From Oscillospiraceae bacterium (GTDB lineage Bacteria; Bacillota; Clostridia; Oscillospirales; Oscillospiraceae), in contig JAEDFW010000019.1 of assembly GCA_016297855.1 (NCBI GenBank), forward strand, positions 1 through 20,098: a stretch of DNA of 20,098 nt, read 5' to 3'. The notes below the pieces were generated by a model that ran no database searches, was not told where the DNA came from, and was given only the letters and a program-made list of their open reading frames with translations. The position numbers were made by a program, and so were the translations under genes. Shown here piece after piece: positions 14,892 to 20,098 of the stretch (position 1 is the first letter of the stretch; the number at the start of each line of letters is the position of its first letter).

Positions 14892-16265
14892 ATGGAGTAT
14901 CTGAAGATTGCTTATTCCGTCAAAAATCAGCCCGTGCTGGACCAGCACTTCATTCCCTTCGGCGTATGGGCAAAAGCCTATCTCGAGGGCGCAAACAAGC
15001 CCTTCAAAATCGCTGTCGAGCGCGAGAACGGCCTTGTGACGGTCTATGAGACCAAGCTGCGCGGCGCGGAATTTGCCGAGGCAAACTATCGCTATGCCGA
15101 GCGTATGGTCAAAATGCTGCTCTGGACCGTCGGCGGCTGGCGCGTGTATCTTTGCGGCGATGATGCGCTGGCTGCGCAGATGCAGGCGGAATACACGCAA
15201 TCCGGCAAGCGCGCCTTTGATGCCGGTTTTATGCAGGACGTGTATGAGCGGCCGTTTGAGATCGTGCTCTGCGATGAAGCACATTTCCCGCAGGCGCATG
15301 AGCAGGCGCGAAAAGTTGGCGGCCACACGAACGGCTGCCGCATCGGCTTTGACGCAGGCGGCTCCGATCGTAAAGTCTCGGCGGTCATTGACGGCGAAAC
15401 CGTCTACTCGGAGGAGGTTGTCTGGCATCCCAAGACGAGCGAAGACCCGCAGTATCAGTATGACGGCATTGTTTCGGCATTCCGCACAGCGGCAAGTAAA
15501 ATGCCGCGCGTGGACGGGATCGGCGTATCCTCTGCAGGCGTGTTTATCGGCAACGCGCCGATGGTGTCTTCGATTTTTCTCAAAGTTCCGCGCTCGCGTC
15601 GGGAAGAAGTCAAAACCATCTATGACCGTGCGGCAAAGGAGCTCGGCGATGTTCCGATCGTTGTCGCCAATGACGGTGACGTGTCCGCGCTGGCAGGCGC
15701 AATGAGCCTGCACGAAGGTTCCGTCATGGGTCTTGCAATGGGAACCAGCGAGGCTGTGGGCTATGTGAACGCAAAGAACAATATTTTGGGCTGGTTCAGC
15801 GAGCTGGCGTTCGCGCCCGTTGATCTCTATGAGCACGCGATGCGCGACGAGTGGTCGGGCGACATTGGCGTGGGCTGCAAGTATTTCTCGCAGGATGCTG
15901 TTTCCAAGCTTGCGCCCGAAGCCGGTATCGCTCTGGCAGACCACCTGACGCCGGCTGAAAAGCTCAAGCAAGTGCAGAAGCTGGCAGAAAGCGGCGTGCC
16001 TCATGCGCTGGAGATCTTCAAATCCATCGGCGTCTACCTCGGCCATACGCTCTGCCTGTACGAGATGTTCTATGACATCCGCAACCTGATCGTCCTTGGC
16101 CGCGTGGCCTCCGGCGTGGGCGGCGAGCTGATCGTCGCCGAGTGCCAGCGTGTGCTGCGTGAGGAATATCCGCAGTTTGCGGAAAAAATCCGGGTCATGC
16201 TTCCGGATGAGAATTTCCGCCGTGTCGGCCAGTCGATGGCGGCTGCAAGTCTGCCGGAGGTATGA
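14892..16265 (+). CDS. ROK-like sugar kinase/ASKHA protein with long N-terminal domain
   Basis: The 457-residue protein starts at 14892, preceded by AAGGAGG; the frame extends 15 codons further but without a ribosome site. Residues 1-148 form a domain I do not recognise, with 'YRYAERMVKMLLWTVGGWRV' at its centre. From residue 151 an actin-like kinase begins: 'IGFDAGGSDRKVSAVID' (phosphate-1), 'IVVANDGDVSALAGAM' (catalytic-loop type 'NDxNxxALG') and 'GLAMGTSEAVGYV' (phosphate-2). The zinc-binding CxCGxxGCxE motif of standard ROK kinases is absent. Position between nagB and nagA suggests phosphorylation of GlcNAc or a related amino sugar. A sensory or regulatory role is possible because it has no DNA-binding motif but an unusual N-terminus. 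It ends just inside the nagA ribosome-binding region. Confidence 0.75.
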   Translation: MEYLKIAYSVKNQPVLDQHFIPFGVWAKAYLEGANKPFKIAVERENGLVTVYETKLRGAEFAEANYRYAERMVKMLLWTVGGWRVYLCGDDALAAQMQAEYTQSGKRAFDAGFMQDVYERPFEIVLCDEAHFPQAHEQARKVGGHTNGCRIGFDAGGSDRKVSAVIDGETVYSEEVVWHPKTSEDPQYQYDGIVSAFRTAASKMPRVDGIGVSSAGVFIGNAPMVSSIFLKVPRSRREEVKTIYDRAAKELGDVPIVVANDGDVSALAGAMSLHEGSVMGLAMGTSEAVGYVNAKNNILGWFSELAFAPVDLYEHAMRDEWSGDIGVGCKYFSQDAVSKLAPEAGIALADHLTPAEKLKQVQKLAESGVPHALEIFKSIGVYLGHTLCLYEMFYDIRNLIVLGRVASGVGGELIVAECQRVLREEYPQFAEKIRVMLPDENFRRVGQSMAAASLPEV

Positions 16266-16267
16266 GA

Positions 16268-17389
16268 ATGCTTTTCAAAAACGCGAACATCTTTATGCGC
16301 GGCGCGTTTCAGCATGGGGCGTTCCGTGTAGAAAACGGCAGGTTTACTGAAATCTTGAACGCCGTTCCCGATGACAGCGGCATGGATTTGGAAAACCAGT
16401 ATGTGATCCCGGGCCTGGTGGATATCCACAATCATGGCAATTCCGGAGCGGATTTCTCTGACGGGGATTATGATGGCCTGGTCAAGATGGCAGAATACCT
16501 GGCAAAGAACGGTGTAACGAGTTTTGCGCCGGCATCGATGACGCTGCCGTACAATGTGCTGGAAACAGCGTATAAAACCGCGGTGCAGCTGAAAAAGGCA
16601 CAGCCGTCCGGCTGCGCGCGGCTGATGGGCATTCAGATGGAAGGCCCCTTCTTCTCCGAGAAGAAAAAGGGCGCGCAAAATGGAGCGTATCTGAAACTGC
16701 CGGATTTTGATGCCTTCAAGCGGCTCTATGATGTGTCTGAGGGCTTGATCCGCATTGCAGATATCGCCGCGGAGCTGCCCGGCGCGGCGGACTTTGCCGA
16801 AAAAGCCGCTAAGCTATGCACGGTGTCGATCGCGCACACAGACTGCACCTACGCCGATGCCTGCGCCGTTTTCGATGCGGGTGCGACGCATCTGACGCAC
16901 CTGTATAATGCCATGCCCGGCATTCATCATCGCAAACCCGGCCCGATCGGCGCGGGCAGCGAGCGTGGGAACGTTGTTGCTGAACTCATCTGCGACGGCC
17001 AGCACATCCATCCGAGCGCCGTGCGCATGGCGTTCAAGCTGTTTCCGGGCAGAATCTGCCTCGTCTCCGATGCGCTGCGATGCTGCGGAATGCCGGACGG
17101 ACAGTATACGCTCGGCGGACAGGATGTGTTTCTTTCCGGCGGCGTAGCCAAGCTGGCAGACGGCACGCTGGCGGGCTCGGCAACGAACCTCTACGACTGT
17201 ATGCGGAAGGCTGTGGAATTCGGCATTCCGAAGGAGCAGGCGATCTTGGCTGCAACGGTCATCCCTGCACGGGAAATCGGACGCGCGGATGAAATTGGCG
17301 CGATCGAGCCGGGCAGGCTCGCCGATTTTGTGGTCTGCGACGAAGCACTGCAGCGAAAGGCTGTATATCTGGGCGGCGTCAGGCTGTGA
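16268..17389 (+). CDS. nagA: N-acetylglucosamine-6-phosphate deacetylase
   Basis: The 373-residue protein starts at 16268, because GGAGG (16256-16260) is 7 nt upstream; the ATG at 16262 is too close. Amidohydrolase metal and catalytic residues are visible: His54 and His56 (DIHNHG), Glu125 (QMEGPFFS), His190 (IAHTD), His211 (LTHLYNAMPGIHHR) and Asp268 (LVSDAL). 'GPFFSEKKKGAQN' and 'DGQHIHP' are family signatures for substrate binding. It removes acetate from GlcNAc-6-phosphate, giving the NagB substrate. It is the last gene of the operon, followed by a terminator. Confidence 0.95.
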   Translation: MLFKNANIFMRGAFQHGAFRVENGRFTEILNAVPDDSGMDLENQYVIPGLVDIHNHGNSGADFSDGDYDGLVKMAEYLAKNGVTSFAPASMTLPYNVLETAYKTAVQLKKAQPSGCARLMGIQMEGPFFSEKKKGAQNGAYLKLPDFDAFKRLYDVSEGLIRIADIAAELPGAADFAEKAAKLCTVSIAHTDCTYADACAVFDAGATHLTHLYNAMPGIHHRKPGPIGAGSERGNVVAELICDGQHIHPSAVRMAFKLFPGRICLVSDALRCCGMPDGQYTLGGQDVFLSGGVAKLADGTLAGSATNLYDCMRKAVEFGIPKEQAILAATVIPAREIGRADEIGAIEPGRLADFVVCDEALQRKAVYLGGVRL

Positions 17390-17428
17390 AATCGCCGCAG
17401 GAAGGTTTTCTTCTCCGGAACCAAACAC

Positions 17429-17471
17429 AAAACGCCCTGAACCTCATGCTATGTGAGGTTCAGGGCGTTTT
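17429..17471. terminator. Bidirectional terminator after nagA
   Basis: An 18-bp perfect stem (17429-17446 with 17454-17471) encloses a 7-nt loop. The core is CGCCCTGAACCTCA and its complement. The plus strand ends in GTTTTTGTT, and the minus strand in GTTTTGTGTTT. It separates nagA from the leftward membrane-protein gene. Confidence 0.88.
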
Positions 17472-17570
17472 TGTTCAGATTGTTGATGCGCTGGCATTCC
17501 GCCATCCCATGGCCCCGTCAGGTGCGGTTGACCGAGAGGATTGGGACCAGACATCATATATGCTTAAAAA

Positions 17571-17879
17571 CTAGCGAGATCCGATCCGGCTGACCGCCAT
17601 CATAATGCTGTCAATGCCGACGAGGATCAGATATGTGCCGATCAGGAAGCCTGCCGAGAACAGGCTGACGGACGGCCAGATTATCATCATGCATCCCAGA
17701 ACGATTCCGAGAATATTCACGATCAGCGTCGCATAGTAAAATACCTTTCCCGCAGTGTAGCGGACGATATGCAGATGTGAGAGCCGCGAAATCCCATGGG
17801 CAATGAACCAGATGGGCAGCAGCAGCACCATGATCCATTTTCCTGCATTGGGATATACCAGAAGCATAATGCCGGCCAT
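17571..17879 (-). CDS. Small DUF308/HdeD-like membrane protein, start uncertain
   Basis: From the first ATG (17879) the protein has 102 residues and about four hydrophobic helices: 'WIMVLLLPIWFIAHGIS', 'FYYATLIVNILGIVLGCMMI' and 'LFSAGFLIGTYLILVGIDSI' are clear, with 'IMLLVYP' at the start. This is the repeat pattern of DUF308/HdeD-like proteins. The frame stays open upstream to 17990 and encodes 'GPVVCLISGILSIMAGIMLL', clearly the rest of the first helix, so the ATG at 17879 cuts a helix and also lacks a ribosome-binding site. No ATG, GTG or TTG exists in the upstream part of the frame. The gene therefore either starts at a non-standard codon or has lost its start. Function is unknown; acid-stress protection is known only for E. 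coli HdeD. Confidence 0.6.
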   Translation of the reverse strand: MAGIMLLVYPNAGKWIMVLLLPIWFIAHGISRLSHLHIVRYTAGKVFYYATLIVNILGIVLGCMMIIWPSVSLFSAGFLIGTYLILVGIDSIMMAVSRIGSR

Positions 17880-18000
17880 GATGCTGAGAATGCCGGAAAT
17901 CAGGCAGACAACCGGGCCAAACCCGGTGTACCGTTCTGTCCGTATCGATCCGTAATCCTGCCGCGTCTTTCTCTCTTTCCCAGATATATTTTAAAACGTA

Positions 18001-18029
18001 ATTATATCATGTTTCTAATGGTTTGTCTA
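18001..18029 (-). promoter_or_regulatory. Strong promoter for the DUF308-like gene
   Basis: On the minus strand there is TAGACA (18029-18024), a 17-bp spacer and a perfect TATAAT (18006-18001) preceded by TGA, making an extended -10. The transcript would begin near 17994, right at the upstream end of the open frame, which makes the missing standard start codon more puzzling. Confidence 0.65.
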
Positions 18030-18307
18030 TCCGGGATGCAGCGTCCGTGCGGAATTGTTGTTTCTTGTGAAAAACGCGAAAGAGCGGAGAATAACGTTGA
18101 GGAGCAGCCCTCAGGAACAGTCGGTTGGTGAAAGACAGTGGGGAAGAGAAACCGCTTTCGGGCCATTTCGTCTGCGCTGTGACCTTCGGCTGATCCGGAA
18201 AATACAAGCCGTGTCTGCTGCTGGCACAGCATCATGGATGAAAAGAATAAACCCCGCGCGCATTTGTCTGGAACAACAGGGCGTCCTGCCGAAAAAACGG
18301 TTTGTGC
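18030..18307. other. Intergenic stretch without recognisable features
   Basis: I see no convincing gene, RNA or repeat. Frames of up to 134 codons exist on both strands but have low-complexity, Arg/Ser-rich translations typical of non-coding shadows and no ribosome sites. Given the decayed gene next to it, this may be degraded coding DNA. Confidence 0.4.
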
Positions 18308-18336
18308 TTGACATGCCGCGCACGGTATGCTTTAAT
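18308..18336 (+). promoter_or_regulatory. Promoter of the T-box leader
   Basis: A perfect TTGACA (18308-18313), a 17-bp spacer and TTTAAT (18331-18336) predict a start near 18343, directly ahead of the T-box Stem I. No other good promoter is seen before the amidase and ilvE genes. Confidence 0.75.
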
Positions 18337-18350
18337 ATGGAAAAGTGTAA

Positions 18351-18480
18351 AACCGAACTACGAAGACGGAATTATGGGCCTGTCGGAGTGCTCCAGAGAG
18401 TTGGCGGGCGGCGCGAGCCAATACCGATGACTAAATATCCCAGCCTGCTTCCCGTGTAGAACCTGTGAACGCGTAAGCCA
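18351..18480 (+). promoter_or_regulatory. T-box leader (Stem I), apparently lacking its antiterminator
   Basis: The AG-bulge element CCAGAGAG (18393-18400) is followed by TTGGCGGGCGGCGCGAGCCAA (18401-18421 region), the characteristic distal Stem I of T-box riboswitches that reads tRNA elbow contacts. CTAC/GTAG (18358-18361, 18456-18459) and ACGG/CCGT (18366-18369, 18452-18455) can form the base of Stem I, with GAAG between them as in the usual kink-turn. TGGG/CCCA (18375-18378, 18439-18442) closes the specifier loop. The 3' loop GCCTGCTTC contains CTG and CTT, both leucine codons, so a leucine specifier is plausible but not proven. The invariant T-box TGGNACCGCG and a terminator hairpin are not found downstream. 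Before the deletion it presumably controlled a branched-chain amino-acid gene. Confidence 0.75.
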
Positions 18481-18511
18481 ATAATTGAATCCGTCCGGCC
18501 GCGTTATGATC

Positions 18512-18686
18512 GATAACGTGGCCTTTACCTATCGGGGCGACGGCAACCTTGCCGTCATCGGCCTTTGTGAGACTGCCAGTGCCGCGGCCAGCGGCGAAAA
18601 CATCACCGTTCTCTTTCTTTATCAACAATGCCGTCTGCGGCATGACGGGTGGCCGGATGGCGCCCACCAGCCTGCCCGGCCAGAAA
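18512..18686 (+). pseudogene. Fragment of 2-oxoacid:ferredoxin oxidoreductase beta subunit, frameshifted
   Basis: Frame 1 (18512-18616) reads 'NVAFTYRGDGNLAVIG', then 'ASGENITVLF'. Frame 3 (18618-18686) continues 'FINNAVCGMTGGRMAPTSL' and PGQK. Joined, this is the thiamine-diphosphate-binding core (GDG...N motif and 'GMTGGQMAPT') of VorB/KorB-type beta subunits. A tandem CTTT duplication (18613-18620) explains the shift between the frames. The N-terminal and C-terminal parts are missing; only about 58 codons remain of a protein normally near 250 residues or longer. It sits between a T-box leader and the amidase gene, so it looks like the scar of a deletion that removed an oxidoreductase gene. 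Confidence 0.8.
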
Positions 18687-18743
18687 GGCAGACCCGTTTG
18701 ACGTCAATATGCAGGCGCTGAACACGGGAAAGGAATTCAAGAC

Positions 18744-19529
18744 ATGAAAATTTCGTGCATTCAGATGGACATGATGTTCGGCGCAGCGGATGAGAACTTT
18801 GAACATGCAAAGCGGCTCATCCGCGCCGCCGTGCAAAATGGCCCGGACGTGATCATATTGCCCGAGACGTGGAACACCGGCTTCTTTCCCCGGGAAAATC
18901 TGCCCCGGCTGTGTGATACCGACTGCACGAGAGTCAAGCAGGAGCTTGGAACGCTGGCGGCGGAGCTGCATGTGAACCTCATTGCGGGCAGCGTGTCGAA
19001 TGTGCGCGAAGGGCGCGTGTATAATACAGCATGTGTCTTTGACCGCGTGGGAAGCTGCGTCGCGCAGTACGATAAGACACACCTGTTTACCCCAATGGGG
19101 GAGCATGAATATTATACGCCGGGCGATCATCTGTGCCGCTTTTCCCTGGACGGCACGGAATGCGGCCTTATCATCTGCTATGATATCCGCTTCCCAGAGC
19201 TGACAAGGTCGCTGGCGCTTTCCGGCGCGCAGATGCTGTTCGTCGTGTCGCAGTGGCCGCAGGCGCGGGTGGAGCATTTGCAGGCGCTTGTACGGGCACG
19301 TGCAATCGAAAATCAGATGTACGCCGTTTGCTGCAATTCCTGCGGCATGGCGGGCGAAACAAAATACGCCGGTGCGTCGGTGATCGTCGACCCCTGGGGC
19401 AAGACGCTCGCGCAGGCGGCGGAACACGAAGAAGTCATTACCGCGACGTGCGATATGGCCGTCGTAGGTGATATCCGGCAGTCGATTAACGTCTTCTGCG
19501 ACCGACGTCCGGAGCTGTACAATGTATAG
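18744..19529 (+). CDS. Nitrilase-superfamily C-N hydrolase (omega-amidase-like)
   Basis: The 261-residue protein has the nitrilase catalytic triad: Glu41 (ILPETWNTGF), Lys111 (YDKTHLF) and Cys145 (IICYDIRFPE). 'RARAIENQMYAVCCN' and 'GASVIVDPWG' are also typical. Length and the 'PETWNTGF' motif fit the branch containing omega-amidase/YafV, which hydrolyses 2-oxoglutaramate or 2-oxosuccinamate formed by transamination. The adjacent aminotransferase gene, 22 bp downstream, fits such a partnership (inference). The start at 18744 has AAAGGA about 9 nt upstream and overlaps, by ATGA, the end of a short third frame of the pseudogene region. Another C-N hydrolase substrate cannot be ruled out. Confidence 0.85.
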   Translation: MKISCIQMDMMFGAADENFEHAKRLIRAAVQNGPDVIILPETWNTGFFPRENLPRLCDTDCTRVKQELGTLAAELHVNLIAGSVSNVREGRVYNTACVFDRVGSCVAQYDKTHLFTPMGEHEYYTPGDHLCRFSLDGTECGLIICYDIRFPELTRSLALSGAQMLFVVSQWPQARVEHLQALVRARAIENQMYAVCCNSCGMAGETKYAGASVIVDPWGKTLAQAAEHEEVITATCDMAVVGDIRQSINVFCDRRPELYNV

Positions 19530-19551
19530 GATAGAAAAGGAGCGAAACATC

Positions 19552-20098
19552 ATGGAATACACTTTTCCTGTGACCAGGACCACTCATCCCAAGCCCCGTC
19601 CTGAAGATGAGAGCAAGCTGGGCTTTGCCCGGTATTTTACCGACCACATGTTCGTCATGGAATATGACGAGGGTCGGGGCTGGCATGACGGCCGCGTCGT
19701 GCCGCACGAGCCGTTCCTGATTGAACCGGCCTCCAGCGTGCTGCACTACGCGCAGATGATGTTCGAGGGTATGAAGGCCTATCGTACGCCCGACGGCGGT
19801 GTGCAGATTTTCCGCCCGGATATGAACATTAAGCGCATGGCCCGCACCAACGAGCGTATGTGCATCCCCGAGCTGCCGGGCGATCTGTTCCTTGCGGCTG
19901 TCAAGGCCGTTATCCACGAGGATATGGACTGGGTGCCCTCTGCGCCCGGTACGGCAATGTATATTCGCCCGTTTATCTTCGGCGACGAGGTTTCATTCTC
20001 CGTTCTGCCCGCAAAGCACTATAAGTTCATGATTATCCTCAGTCCCACCGGCTCTTATTACGCGGCCAACGACGGCGGCCTGAGCACGACCCGCATCT
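19552..20098 (+). CDS. ilvE: Branched-chain amino acid aminotransferase (partial, N-terminal 182 residues)
   Basis: The frame is open from the ATG at 19552 to the window end; AAGGAG lies about 9 nt upstream. The N-terminal half of a fold-type IV PLP aminotransferase is seen: 'GFARYFTDHMFVMEYDEGRG' near residue 23, then 'LHYAQMMFEGMKAYR' (typical 'LHYGQxxFEGxKAYR'), 'IFRPDMNIKRMARTNERM' and 'AMYIRPFIFGDE'. The catalytic lysine lies beyond the window. This subgroup is the larger (about 350-residue) BCAT2-like form. It interconverts leucine, isoleucine and valine with their 2-oxoacids, using glutamate as amino donor. It is probably co-transcribed with the amidase from the T-box promoter region. 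Confidence 0.92.
   Translation, partial: MEYTFPVTRTTHPKPRPEDESKLGFARYFTDHMFVMEYDEGRGWHDGRVVPHEPFLIEPASSVLHYAQMMFEGMKAYRTPDGGVQIFRPDMNIKRMARTNERMCIPELPGDLFLAAVKAVIHEDMDWVPSAPGTAMYIRPFIFGDEVSFSVLPAKHYKFMIILSPTGSYYAANDGGLSTTRI

Noticed and set aside
18055..18459. 134-codon plus-strand frame
   Set aside because: It crosses the consensus promoter and the T-box Stem I, has no ribosome-binding site, and its translation is not protein-like.

Overview
The window most likely comes from a gut-type anaerobic Firmicute of class Clostridia, probably Oscillospirales-like. This rests on the anaerobic glutamate-fermentation genes, the strong AAGGAGG ribosome-binding sites, a T-box leader and TTGACA/TATAAT-type promoters. 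The species cannot be named from the sequence alone.

Left edge (1-646): the 5' end of a small phage/mobile-element-like gene, then about 330 bp without a convincing gene that holds short tandem repeats and two inverted repeats. Region A (647-11337) is an essentially complete methylaspartate pathway. A divergent P-loop/AlaRS-SAD-like gene (647-1567) shares a promoter region with operon 1. Operon 1 encodes a three-subunit citramalate (citrate-type) lyase (citD-citE-citF), a two-subunit class-I-fumarase-like mesaconase and a GntR-type regulator, and ends at a hairpin terminator. Operon 2 has its own promoter and encodes coenzyme-B12 glutamate mutase (sigma subunit, GlmL reactivating protein, epsilon subunit) and methylaspartate ammonia-lyase. 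Together these convert glutamate to 3-methylaspartate, mesaconate, (S)-citramalate, then acetate and pyruvate. Nearly all junctions are ATGA overlaps or immediate neighbours, which suggests tight translational coupling.

Region B (11338-17471) is an amino-sugar module. After a double terminator and a short orphan stretch comes a leftward AraC-family regulator. Divergent from it is an operon of an N-acetylhexosamine-kinase-like phosphotransferase, glucosamine-6-phosphate deaminase (nagB), an unusual ROK-like kinase and N-acetylglucosamine-6-phosphate deacetylase (nagA), closed by a bidirectional terminator. No sugar transporter is in view.

Region C (17472-20098) looks rearranged. It contains a small DUF308/HdeD-like membrane protein whose start codon is unclear despite a strong promoter. 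Next is a good promoter feeding a T-box Stem I that lacks a recognisable antiterminator. It runs into a frameshifted fragment of a 2-oxoacid:ferredoxin oxidoreductase beta subunit, followed by a nitrilase-superfamily amidase and the start of a branched-chain aminotransferase gene (ilvE), which is cut by the window end.

The least understood items are the P-loop/SAD protein tied to the methylaspartate genes, the divergent promoters that share one palindromic -35 hexamer, and the decapitated T-box leader.
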